Assembly: GCA_016708345.1 (NCBI GenBank)
Contig: JADJFX010000043.1
Span: 1 to 64,000, forward strand
Source of the DNA: Candidatus Rhodoferax bjergmarkensis
Lineage (GTDB): Bacteria; Pseudomonadota; Gammaproteobacteria; Burkholderiales; Burkholderiaceae_C
Length of the DNA stretch: 64,000 nt
Direction of reading: 5' to 3'
In this document: positions 26,242-34,362 of the stretch, piece after piece
Layout: each line of letters opens with the position of its first letter
Position numbering within the stretch: position 1 is the first letter of the stretch
Made by a program: the position numbers and the translations under genes
Notes under the pieces: generated by a model
The model's database searches: none
What the model was told of the DNA's origin: nothing
What the model saw: only the letters and a program-made list of their open reading frames with translations

Positions 26242-26976
26242 TTACAGGTAGGCGTCAGGGTCGAGCCGGCGCATCTCGGCTTCAATCCAGGCCTCGACCT
26301 CGCGCATCAGCTCTTTGGCCTCGCGGCCCGCGCTGGGAATGGGTTGGCCAATCGACACCGCCACCACACCGGGGTACTTGATGAGCCCCCGGCGCGGCCA
26401 GCAGCGGGCCGAGGCCACGGCAATCGGAATCACACAAGCGCCAGCGTCCACCGCCAGCCGGGTGCCGGCTGTCTGGTAGGTGCCTTTTTGCCCCCTGGGC
26501 ATGCGCGTGCCCTCGGGAAACATGATGACCCAGGTGCCCTGCGCCAGCAGCTTCTTGCCCTGGGACACCACCTGCTTGAGCGAGGCAGCGCGCGACTCGC
26601 GCTGAATGTGGATCATGTCCAGCCGCGCCATCGACCAGCCAAAAAAGGGAATGCGCAAGAGTTCGCGCTTGAAAACAAAAGCGAGCGGGTGCGGTACCAG
26701 GGTTGGCAACAGCAGGGTCTCCAGCAAAGACTGGTGCTTGGCCAGCAAAATCGCGGCATGGGTGGCATTCTTGGGCACGTGTTCGAGTCCGCTCACCCGC
26801 ACCTCAATGCCCAGAATCACGCGCACGCCCCAGATGACGACGCGGAACCAGCTCACCGCAAACCACCACAGCGGCGTGCGGCGCAACCCAATGGACAACA
26901 GCATCAGCGTGATACCCCACGGGATCAGCGTGACCAGCATCCACGCATAGTTCAGCAGTGACCGGATGAGCAACAT
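26242..26976 (-). CDS. plsC: 1-acyl-sn-glycerol-3-phosphate acyltransferase
   Basis: The product has 244 residues. An N-terminal transmembrane segment (YAWMLVTLIPWGITLMLLSI) anchors it to the inner membrane. The acyltransferase motif is AKHQSLLETLLLP, a betaproteobacterial variant of NHxxxxD with Glu in the acidic place, and the phosphate-binding motif is MFPEGTRMPRG. The enzyme acylates lysophosphatidic acid to phosphatidic acid in phospholipid synthesis. It lies after gmhB with 78 bases between, in the conserved lnt-glyQ-glyS-gmhB-plsC order. Confidence 0.9.
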   Translation of the reverse strand: MLLIRSLLNYAWMLVTLIPWGITLMLLSIGLRRTPLWWFAVSWFRVVIWGVRVILGIEVRVSGLEHVPKNATHAAILLAKHQSLLETLLLPTLVPHPLAFVFKRELLRIPFFGWSMARLDMIHIQRESRAASLKQVVSQGKKLLAQGTWVIMFPEGTRMPRGQKGTYQTAGTRLAVDAGACVIPIAVASARCWPRRGLIKYPGVVAVSIGQPIPSAGREAKELMREVEAWIEAEMRRLDPDAYL

Positions 26977-27002
26977 TTTTAACGTTTTAGGTCCTTAGCG
27001 CC

Positions 27003-27040
27003 CATAAATAAAGCGCAACAAGCTACCGTTACCATAGCAA
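27003..27040 (-). repeat. Dispersed palindromic repeat, degenerate copy
   Basis: It reads CATAAATAAAGCGCAACAAG and then CTACCGTTACCATAGC, keeping the GCGCAA core and the flanking TA-rich stem between gmhB and plsC. Confidence 0.5.
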
Positions 27041-27054
27041 GAACAAATTGAAAA

Positions 27055-27615
27055 TCAGGCCGTCGCGGCTTCACGCACGAGCAAAAACTCAGCAAACGCG
27101 GCCAAGTCGGCATGCACCAGGGTCTCGGGCGGAAACGGCGCGGGCAAGCTGTGTCCGCGCAAAGCAGCCCCCTTGCCCGTAAGCACCAGATGCGGCTCGC
27201 ATCCGGCCGCCACGCCGGCCAGCACATCGCGCGCGGTATCGCCCACGGCTGGCACACCTTTAAGGTCAATGCCATAACGCTCGCCGATCTGCTCAAACAG
27301 ACCCGGCTCCGGCTTGCGGCAGTGACACCCCTGGGACGGTGCATGCGGACAATAAAACACACAATCGACACGCCCGCCAACCGCAGCGAGCATGCGGTGC
27401 ATCTTGGCGTGCATGGCATTGAGGGCCGACACATCGAACAGCCCGCGCCCCAGGCCAGACTGGTTGGAAGCGATCACCACATGCCAGCCGGCCTGGTTGA
27501 GCCGGGCAATCGCCTCCAGCGCACCGGGCAAAGGTGCCCACTCTTCGGGCGATTTGACAAACTCGGCACTGTCTTCGTTGATGGTGCCGTCGCGGTCCAG
27601 GATGACGAGTTTCAT
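27055..27615 (-). CDS. gmhB: D-glycero-beta-D-manno-heptose 1,7-bisphosphate 7-phosphatase
   Basis: The product has 186 residues and belongs to the HAD superfamily histidinol-phosphatase group. Motif I is LDRDGTINED, motif II lies in VIASNQSGLGRG, and the zinc-binding loop shows CPHAPSQGCHCRKP, which marks GmhB. Motif IV is AVGDTARDVLAG. It removes the C7 phosphate from heptose bisphosphate on the path to ADP-heptose for the lipopolysaccharide inner core. The start is 7 bases after the glyS stop, so the two are translated from one message. Confidence 0.92.
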   Translation of the reverse strand: MKLVILDRDGTINEDSAEFVKSPEEWAPLPGALEAIARLNQAGWHVVIASNQSGLGRGLFDVSALNAMHAKMHRMLAAVGGRVDCVFYCPHAPSQGCHCRKPEPGLFEQIGERYGIDLKGVPAVGDTARDVLAGVAAGCEPHLVLTGKGAALRGHSLPAPFPPETLVHADLAAFAEFLLVREAATA

Positions 27616-27622
27616 AGGAGCT

Positions 27623-29827
27623 TCAGACTGCCAATTTTGAGAGATCGGCCACGCGGTTCATGGCGTCGTGCAGGCTTTTGAGCAGCCCCTGGCGGTTCAG
27701 GCGCAAATCCAGCGCCTCGGCATTGACCATGACGCCGTCAAAAAAAGCATCCACCGGCGCGCGCAAGGCGGCCAGCGTTTGCAGCGAAGCAGCATAGTCG
27801 CCCACCTCAAACTGGGCCAGGGCCTTGGGCGCGACCTCCTGCATGGCAGCGTAGAGCGCAATTTCAGCCGGTTCGGCCAGCAGCACGGGGCTCACGTGGG
27901 CATCCACCTCGGGCACTTTTTTCAGAATGTTGCTGATGCGCTTGTTGGCAGCCGCCAGTGCCGCCGCCTCGGGCAAGGCGGCAAAGGCGCGCACCGCCGC
28001 CAGTCGCTTGCCCACATCACCCAAGCGCTGCGGACGCAGGGCCAGCACGGCATCCACCTCTTGCGCGCTGTAGCCTTGCTCGCGCAGGGAACCGGCCAGG
28101 CGCTCGTAGATAAAGTCCTGCAGCTTGGGCTGGTGGGCGGCAAAATTGGCGCGCTCTTTTTCAGGCCACAGCTCCAGCATGAAGCCAAAGGCCTTGGCCG
28201 CATTGGCCAAAACAGTGTCCAGGTTCAGGGAAAAATCAGCCTCTGTCAGGATGCGGATCACACCCAGCGCATGGCGGCGCAGCGCAAACGGGTCTTTGTC
28301 GCCGGTGGGCAGGTTGCCAATGCCAAACATGCCCACCAGCGTTTCGAGCTTGTCGGCCAATGCCACCACGCTGCCGGTGTGGTTGCGCGGCAGGGCATCA
28401 CCAGCAAAGCGCGGTTTGTAGTGGTCTTCAATGGCAATGGCCACACCGTCGCGCAGGCCATCGTGGCGCGCGTAGTAGCCGCCCATGATGCCTTGCAGCT
28501 CGGGAAACTCGCCGACCATGTCGGTCAGCAAATCGGTCTTGGCCAAAGTAGCAGCCTGCTGCACCTTGCTGGAGAGCACGTCCAGCTCGTCCTTGGCGTG
28601 GGGGGTGTAGGGCACGGTGGCCAGGCGCAGTTGCTCCACGATGCGCCCGGCAATGTCGGCCACGCGCTGGGTGCGCGCCCCCTGGGTACCGAGCTTGTTG
28701 TGGTAAACCACTTTGTCCAGCCCTGCCACACGCGACGCCAGCGTCTTCTTGCGGTCCTGGTCAAAGAAAAACTTGGCGTCCGCCAGACGCGGGCGCACCA
28801 CGCGCTCGTTGCCGCCAATGACGGCACTGGCATCCTGCGGATGGATGTTGCTGACCACCAGGAACTTGTTGGTCAATTTACCCGCAGCATCGAGCAGGGG
28901 AAAATACTTCTGGTTGGCCTTCATGGTCAGAATCAGGCACTCCTGCGGCACATCCAGGAACTGCGCTTCAAATTCGCATACCAGCACATGGGGCCGCTCC
29001 ACCAGGCCGGTTACCTCGTCGAGCAAAGCCTCGTCGTCAATTGGCTTGCAGCCGCCGCCCACCTGCTGCGCTGCTGCTGCAAGCTGGCGTGCAATGTCGG
29101 CCCGGCGCTCGGCAAACGACGCTATCACGGCACCGTCTTTGGCCAGTGTGGCGGCGTAGCTGTCGGCTGTTTCAAACACCACCGGCGACAGCGCCGCTTC
29201 AAAGCGGTGGCCTTGTGTGCGCCGCCCGGCGGTGAGGCCCAGTGCCTTCACCGGCACCACGGTGCTGCCGTGCAGCGCCACCAGCGCATGGGCCGGGCGC
29301 ACAAAGTTGACGCTGCTCCAGCCGGGCAAGGCGCAATCGGTTTCCAGCTGGTAGCTCATGACTTTGGGGATCGGCAGCTTGGCAATCGCCTCGTCCAGCG
29401 CTTTTTGCAAGCCGGTGTCGAGCGTGGCACCCGTGGCCAGGCTGTCGTAGAACAGGGCTTCGGCCTTGCCATCGGGCGCGCGCTGCAAGCTGGCCACGGC
29501 GGCCTGCAGGTCGGACAGATCAGCGCCCAGTGCCTGCAATTTTTTCAGCAGTGCGGGGGTTGGGGCACCTGTGCTGTCCAGGCCAACGCTGACCGGCATC
29601 AGCTTTTGCCGTACCGCTTTGTCGGCCGCTTTGAGCCAGACGTGGCTGATGTGGGCGGCCAGGCGGCGCGGTGTGGCGTAAGCGGTGACCACCGAGTCCG
29701 CATTCACCAGCCCTTGCGCACGCAGCTGCTCGGCCAATTGGCTGGCAAAGGCATCACCGAGTTTTTTGAGCGCCTTGGGCGGCAGCTCTTCCACAAACAG
29801 TTCAACCAAAAGATTTTGTGTCGTCAT
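27623..29827 (-). CDS. glyS: Glycine--tRNA ligase, beta subunit
   Basis: I chose the ATG at 29827 (MTTQNLLVELFVEELPPKAL), which is the standard GlyS start; the frame runs further upstream through glyQ. The product has 734 residues. Visible features are the N-terminal VEELPPKALKKLG, the tRNA-binding region and the C-terminal anticodon-binding domain (DAFFDGVMVNAEALDLRLNR). With GlyQ it forms the alpha2beta2 enzyme that charges tRNA-Gly. It follows glyQ by 19 bases. Confidence 0.96.
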   Translation of the reverse strand: MTTQNLLVELFVEELPPKALKKLGDAFASQLAEQLRAQGLVNADSVVTAYATPRRLAAHISHVWLKAADKAVRQKLMPVSVGLDSTGAPTPALLKKLQALGADLSDLQAAVASLQRAPDGKAEALFYDSLATGATLDTGLQKALDEAIAKLPIPKVMSYQLETDCALPGWSSVNFVRPAHALVALHGSTVVPVKALGLTAGRRTQGHRFEAALSPVVFETADSYAATLAKDGAVIASFAERRADIARQLAAAAQQVGGGCKPIDDEALLDEVTGLVERPHVLVCEFEAQFLDVPQECLILTMKANQKYFPLLDAAGKLTNKFLVVSNIHPQDASAVIGGNERVVRPRLADAKFFFDQDRKKTLASRVAGLDKVVYHNKLGTQGARTQRVADIAGRIVEQLRLATVPYTPHAKDELDVLSSKVQQAATLAKTDLLTDMVGEFPELQGIMGGYYARHDGLRDGVAIAIEDHYKPRFAGDALPRNHTGSVVALADKLETLVGMFGIGNLPTGDKDPFALRRHALGVIRILTEADFSLNLDTVLANAAKAFGFMLELWPEKERANFAAHQPKLQDFIYERLAGSLREQGYSAQEVDAVLALRPQRLGDVGKRLAAVRAFAALPEAAALAAANKRISNILKKVPEVDAHVSPVLLAEPAEIALYAAMQEVAPKALAQFEVGDYAASLQTLAALRAPVDAFFDGVMVNAEALDLRLNRQGLLKSLHDAMNRVADLSKLAV

Positions 29828-29846
29828 AGTCTTTAACCTGGATTCA

Positions 29847-30749
29847 TCAGTTGAGCGGAGCCATTTGCTCGACCCATTCGCGCGGTGCCATCGGGAAACC
29901 CAAGCGTGCGCGACTCTCAAAATAACTCTGCGCCACAGCACGCGCGAGGTTGCGGATACGGCCAATGTAGGCAGCGCGCTCGGTGACGCTGATGGCCCCG
30001 CGCGCATCGAGCAGGTTGAAGCTGTGCGCGCACTTGAGCACCTGCTCGTAGGCGGGCAGGGCCAGCTGCTGCTCCATCAAGTGTTTGGCCTGTTTTTCAT
30101 GCGCTGCGAATGCGGTGAACAGGAAGTCGGCATCGCTGTGTTCAAAGTTGTAGGCCGACTGCTCTTTTTCGTTTTGCAGGTAGACGTCGCCATAGCTCAT
30201 GTTTTGGGTCCACTTCAGGTTGTAGACGTTGTCCACCCCCTGCAGGTACATGGCCAGGCGCTCCAGGCCGTAGGTGATTTCACCGGTGATGGGTTTGCAG
30301 TCGATGCCGCCCACCTGCTGGAAGTAGGTGAACTGGGTCACCTCCATTCCGTTGAGCCAGACCTCCCAGCCCAGGCCCCAGGCCCCCAGCGTGGGGTTTT
30401 CCCAGTCGTCTTCCACAAAGCGGATGTCGTTTTTCTTCAGATCGAAGCCCAGCGCCTCCAGCGAACCCAGGTACAACTCCAGGATGTTGCTGGGCGCGGG
30501 CTTGAGCACCACCTGGTACTGGTAGTAGTGCTGCAAACGGTTGGGGTTTTCGCCATAACGTCCGTCTTTCGGGCGGCGGCTGGGCTGCACATAGGCAGCC
30601 TTCCAGGGCTCAGGCCCGAGCGCTCTTAAAAATGTAGCGGTGTGCGATGTGCCTGCACCCACTTCCATGTCATAGGGCTGTAACAGTGCGCAGCCCTGGG
30701 CATCCCAGTAGGACTGCAGTTTCAAAATGATTTGCTGAAAGGTCAACAT
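29847..30749 (-). CDS. glyQ: Glycine--tRNA ligase, alpha subunit
   Basis: I chose the ATG at 30749 (MLTFQQIILKLQSYWDAQG), the family's normal start. The product has 300 residues. Class II synthetase features are seen in LLQPYDMEVGAGTSHTATF and PSRRPKDGRYGENPNRLQHY, and the C-terminal helical part has DARGAISVTERAAYIGRIR. It provides the catalytic centre that activates glycine, while GlyS binds tRNA. It lies 70 bases downstream of lnt on the same strand. Confidence 0.96.
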   Translation of the reverse strand: MLTFQQIILKLQSYWDAQGCALLQPYDMEVGAGTSHTATFLRALGPEPWKAAYVQPSRRPKDGRYGENPNRLQHYYQYQVVLKPAPSNILELYLGSLEALGFDLKKNDIRFVEDDWENPTLGAWGLGWEVWLNGMEVTQFTYFQQVGGIDCKPITGEITYGLERLAMYLQGVDNVYNLKWTQNMSYGDVYLQNEKEQSAYNFEHSDADFLFTAFAAHEKQAKHLMEQQLALPAYEQVLKCAHSFNLLDARGAISVTERAAYIGRIRNLARAVAQSYFESRARLGFPMAPREWVEQMAPLN

Positions 30750-30819
30750 GAATGGGAAGCCTGGAGGCTCGGTGCCTTGGGTTGGTGAACACACGGGGTT
30801 GCCGTGCCAAACGCGGATT

Positions 30820-32493
30820 TTACGGGGGTTGCGGGCTGTCTTTTCGGAAACGCCGTCGCGCCGACCACCCGACGATGGCCACGGCCAGCAGCCACCACGG
30901 CCACAGACCCAGCCGCGCCACCCACCAGGCATAAGGGGTGACGCCGCTGCGGCCCTCGATCTCGCCCACCAGCACCGTCCGGCCAGCGCGTGGCAAGCTG
31001 GCCACCACCCGGCCTTGATGGTCCACGATGGCGGTCACACCCGTGTTGGTGGCCAGTGCAAAGGGGCGCGCAAATTCAAGCGCCCGCAGGCGGGAAATCT
31101 GCAGGTGCTGGTCCAGCGCCAGCCCGTTGCCAAACCAGCCCAGGTTACTCACATTGACAAAAATCGTGGGGGCCAGGGTGGGGTCCAAAAAGTTGGGCGC
31201 AAGTTCTTCGCCAAACAGGTTCTCATAACAAATATTGGGTGCCAGCCGCTGGCCCTGCCACTCAAACGAGGGTTGCACCAGCGCGCCACGGTTGAAGTCC
31301 CCCAGCGGAATGTTCATCATGGCCGTGAACCATTTGAACAACGGGGGAATGAACTCGCCAAACGGCACCAGATGGTGCTTGTCATAACGCCAGGGCTGCG
31401 CCTGCCCCGGCTTGAGGCCGACCACCGAGTTGGTGTAGCCCAGCCGCTCATCGCCCAGTGGCGTGCCGACCAGGGCCGCTTGCTGGCCGCTGGCAAAACG
31501 CTGCTGCAAGCCACCCCAATACTCGGCGGGCAACTGCTGCGGCAGCAGGGGAATGGCGGTTTCCGGCGCAATCACCAGCGTGCTGGTACTGGCCTGCAAC
31601 TGTTCGCCATACCACTGCAAGGCTTGCGGCACTCCCGAGCCGATCTCAAACTTTTCATCCTGGGGAATATTGCCCTGCAGCAAGGTGACACTCAAGCGCC
31701 CGGTGGAATTGGACCACGGCGAGGCCAGCTTGTCGTACAGACTGGGTGTGACCAGCACTGCCAGCACTGCGGTCAGCGCCGCCACACGCGCTGCCCAAGA
31801 CCCGCCGCGCCTCGATCGCCACTGGTGAGCCAGCGTGAGCGCCAGCCACGCCGAGAGCGCGCACAAGCCATAAGCGCCAAGCCAGGGGGCATAAGCCGCC
31901 AGCGGACCGTCCACATGGGCGTAAGCACTGGCTCCCCAGCCAAAACCGGTCAGCCAAGTGCCACGCACCAGCTCAGCCATCAACCAAAGCGCTGCAAAAA
32001 CAATAGCTGCCCACGCCCTTTTGACAGGCGCAAGCAGCACAAAACACCCACAAGCTGCCGCGTAGCACAAAGCCAGGGAACCGGCCAGGGCAAAGACTGC
32101 CGCGCCAGCCAAGAGCGCGGGCAACCCGCCATAGGTGTGCATGGCCACGAAGGTCCAGCCAAAGCTGCCGACCAGCCAGGCCGTGGCAAACAGCCAGCCC
32201 CACAGCATGGCCTGGCGCGCCGGGCTGCGGCTTGGGCCGGTGCTGTGGCAGCCGTCAAGCCCATACGCCAGTATGCCCAAGGCCAAGAGCTGGAGCCACC
32301 ACACCGGTTGCCCCTGCACCACACCCAGCCAAGCGGGCGTCAAAGGAGCCAGAAAACCCGGCCACGCCATGCTGGCCGCATGGGCAGCCCCGGCCAGCAA
32401 GACCATGGTTGCTGACTGCCAAGCACCTTGGCGTCGCGGCGAATCGGTCACCTTGGACCAGCCAGCGTGTTCTTCATTCCGTTTCCAAATCAT
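30820..32493 (-). CDS. lnt: Apolipoprotein N-acyltransferase
   Basis: The product has up to 557 residues. An N-terminal membrane region of about six to eight segments is followed by a carbon-nitrogen hydrolase domain. Its catalytic Glu lies in VIAPETAIPLLPQQLP, its Lys in DKHHLVPFGEFIPP and its Cys in APNICYENLFGE. It adds the third acyl chain to lipoproteins at the periplasmic face of the inner membrane. The ATG at 32493 lies inside the inverted-end element at 32476-32606, so the first residues (MIWKRNEE) are element-encoded. An internal start at 32406 (MVLLAGAAHAASM) is possible. It pairs with corC, its usual neighbour. Confidence 0.92.
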   Translation of the reverse strand: MIWKRNEEHAGWSKVTDSPRRQGAWQSATMVLLAGAAHAASMAWPGFLAPLTPAWLGVVQGQPVWWLQLLALGILAYGLDGCHSTGPSRSPARQAMLWGWLFATAWLVGSFGWTFVAMHTYGGLPALLAGAAVFALAGSLALCYAAACGCFVLLAPVKRAWAAIVFAALWLMAELVRGTWLTGFGWGASAYAHVDGPLAAYAPWLGAYGLCALSAWLALTLAHQWRSRRGGSWAARVAALTAVLAVLVTPSLYDKLASPWSNSTGRLSVTLLQGNIPQDEKFEIGSGVPQALQWYGEQLQASTSTLVIAPETAIPLLPQQLPAEYWGGLQQRFASGQQAALVGTPLGDERLGYTNSVVGLKPGQAQPWRYDKHHLVPFGEFIPPLFKWFTAMMNIPLGDFNRGALVQPSFEWQGQRLAPNICYENLFGEELAPNFLDPTLAPTIFVNVSNLGWFGNGLALDQHLQISRLRALEFARPFALATNTGVTAIVDHQGRVVASLPRAGRTVLVGEIEGRSGVTPYAWWVARLGLWPWWLLAVAIVGWSARRRFRKDSPQPP

Positions 32494-32606
32494 TTGTGTC
32501 TAGGCGCGAAGCCGCAGACAGTGCTCCAGCGTGTCCCGGAGCATCTGCCGATGCTCCGGGAGGACAAGGCGAAGCAACAACGACACGGATGATTTAGAAA
32601 TGGAAT
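32476..32606. repeat. 131-bp MITE-like element with 25-bp inverted ends and an inner hairpin
   Basis: The left end (32476-32500, ATTCCGTTTCCAAATCAT...) and the reverse complement of the right end (32582-32606) match at 21 of 25 bases. In the middle, TCCCGGAGCAT (32534-32544) and ATGCTCCGGGA (32551-32561) form a perfect 11-bp stem with a 6-base loop. The element runs from the corC stop codon to beyond the lnt start codon. No transposase is nearby. Confidence 0.75.
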
Positions 32607-33481
32607 CACCTTGATTCATGGGTTACCGGGGACACCTTGAACCATTTCACAGCACCACCTTTGGTGTGCAGCACCACAAAATTGAGCCCCTGCAGGGTGT
32701 GGCGCTCGCCGCGTTTGGGCACATGACCCATTTCGTGGGCAATCAAACCGCCTATGGTGTCGAATTCATCGTCCGGGTCACGGCCCGCGAGTTTCACGCC
32801 AAATGCGTCTTCCACCCGCTCAACCGGGGTGTCGCCACTGACCCGGTAGGTACGGTCGGCCAGGCCAAAAATATCGCCTTCGTCTTCGGGAATATCGAAC
32901 TCATCTTCGATCTCTCCCACAATTTGTTCCAGCACATCCTCGATGGTGACCAGACCGGCCACGCGGCCAAATTCATCGATCACGATGGCCTGGTGGTTGC
33001 GGTTGCCCCGGAACTCGCGCAGCAAGTCGTTGAGGCCCTTGGTTTCCGGGATAAACACCGCCGGGCGCAAGAGAGCGCGTATGTTGAGCTCGGGTGCGCG
33101 CTGGAGTTTGAGCAAATCCTTGGCCATCAGGATGCCAATGATGTTCTCGCGTTGCCCGTCAAACACCGGAAAACGCGAGTGTGCGGTGTCAATCACGCCA
33201 TGCAGGATGACATCGTAGGCGTCGTCGATGTTGACCAAGTCCATCCGGGTGGCGGGCACCATCACGTCACCGGCGGTCATGTCGGCCATGCGGATCACGC
33301 GCTCCAGCATCACGCGCGACTCGGCACCAATAATGTTGTTTTCTTCGGCCTCGGCCAGCGTTTCGATCAGCTCGGACGTAGAGTCGGGCCCGGGGTGAAT
33401 GAACTCGGCCAGTTTTTGCAAGAAAGAGCGCTTGTCTTCCCTCTCAGGAAGGCGCGCGGGATGGGGGTCTGACACAGCCAA
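32606..33481 (-). CDS. corC: CBS-domain transporter-associated protein CorC
   Basis: The product has 291 residues. Two CBS repeats are visible (AGDVMVPATRMDLVNID, and VIDEFGRVAGLVTIEDVLEQIVGEIEDEFD), followed by the C-terminal CorC_HlyC domain (YRVSGDTPVERVEDAFG, DEFDTIGGLIAHEMGHVPKRG). The protein is a cytoplasmic partner of magnesium or cobalt efflux in the CorA system, by family knowledge. It is upstream of lnt as in many Proteobacteria, with the 131-bp element filling the gap. Confidence 0.9.
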   Translation of the reverse strand: MAVSDPHPARLPEREDKRSFLQKLAEFIHPGPDSTSELIETLAEAEENNIIGAESRVMLERVIRMADMTAGDVMVPATRMDLVNIDDAYDVILHGVIDTAHSRFPVFDGQRENIIGILMAKDLLKLQRAPELNIRALLRPAVFIPETKGLNDLLREFRGNRNHQAIVIDEFGRVAGLVTIEDVLEQIVGEIEDEFDIPEDEGDIFGLADRTYRVSGDTPVERVEDAFGVKLAGRDPDDEFDTIGGLIAHEMGHVPKRGERHTLQGLNFVVLHTKGGAVKWFKVSPVTHESR

Positions 33482-33501
33482 AGGCGCAGGACATGCAGTT
33501 G

Positions 33502-34293
33502 TTAACGGACTGCAAGCATAGCGGATTGATGTGACAACGCAAAAAAACGCAGCGCAGCCGGTTTATTTGGGCGTGATTTTTGCGATTCCTGTACGTCGCG
33601 GCGCAGCGCCTGAACATCGGCCAGCACGTCCCAAAACTGCTTGACCTGAACCTTGATGCGGTAATCTGCCTGCGCCATCTGCTCATTGACCATCTCGCTC
33701 ACGCGGGTGTCCAGCGTGGCCGGGTCAAGGTACACATGGGCCTGGGACTCCGGGCCATCACGCTCAACCAAAGCACCCGCATTGCTGGCAATTTTCAGCA
33801 TGGCCGTGTTTTCGCTGAGCACATGAATGAACAGGCAGCTCACGCCGTCATTGCGGGCATGCATGACAGCCCGGTCAAACAGGCGCGCGCCATAACCGCG
33901 CCCACGACTTGCTTTCGAAACCGACACGCCAAACTCGGCGCAGGATTTGAGTTCGTCATCACACGCGCGCGCCAGATGCGCCATGGCAATGAGTTCAAGG
34001 CGGCGGTTGTAAATGCCAAAAATTTCATCACGTTCGAAATTCAGACTGTCAACATAGCGCTGAACCTGGGCATCGCTTGCCGTAAACCCAAAGCGCAGAT
34101 ACCGGTCTTGGCTTTCAAGCGCCAGCAGATGGGTAGCAATACGTGCCCGGTGGTTTTCACCCAGCGAGCGAATAGGCACCAGCACCGGCGGTGCGCGCGG
34201 CACCTCGGGCTCTGCGCCTCCCTCATGCGACGGGCACAAGAAGTCCTTGCCCACTTGCAACGAAGCTTTGAGGATGTTTATTGTTTCAACCAT
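33502..34293 (-). CDS. GNAT-family N-acetyltransferase
   Basis: The product has 263 residues. The GNAT core spans about residues 45-180, with the acetyl-CoA loop in VSVSKASRGRGYGARLFDRA (R/Q-x-x-G-x-G/A type) and the following LFIHVLSENTAMLKIASNAGA. About 70 C-terminal residues are helical and basic, and could form a dimerisation or binding tail. It acetylates an unknown amine substrate. It is encoded 20 bases upstream of corC on the same strand. Confidence 0.82.
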   Translation of the reverse strand: MVETINILKASLQVGKDFLCPSHEGGAEPEVPRAPPVLVPIRSLGENHRARIATHLLALESQDRYLRFGFTASDAQVQRYVDSLNFERDEIFGIYNRRLELIAMAHLARACDDELKSCAEFGVSVSKASRGRGYGARLFDRAVMHARNDGVSCLFIHVLSENTAMLKIASNAGALVERDGPESQAHVYLDPATLDTRVSEMVNEQMAQADYRIKVQVKQFWDVLADVQALRRDVQESQKSRPNKPAALRFFALSHQSAMLAVR

Positions 34294-34362
34294 GTGTGAA
34301 CTATAGGGATTTCCCCTAGTGCAACCACCCCAAAGTCAAATGGGCCGAATGTCAGCTTGATG

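Noticed and set aside
27668..29836. A 722-codon frame opposite glyS
   Set aside because: GlyS is secure on the other strand, and the shadow has no recognisable motif.
32476..32606. An insertion sequence with transposase
   Set aside because: The element is 131 bp and has no coding capacity, so at most it is non-autonomous.
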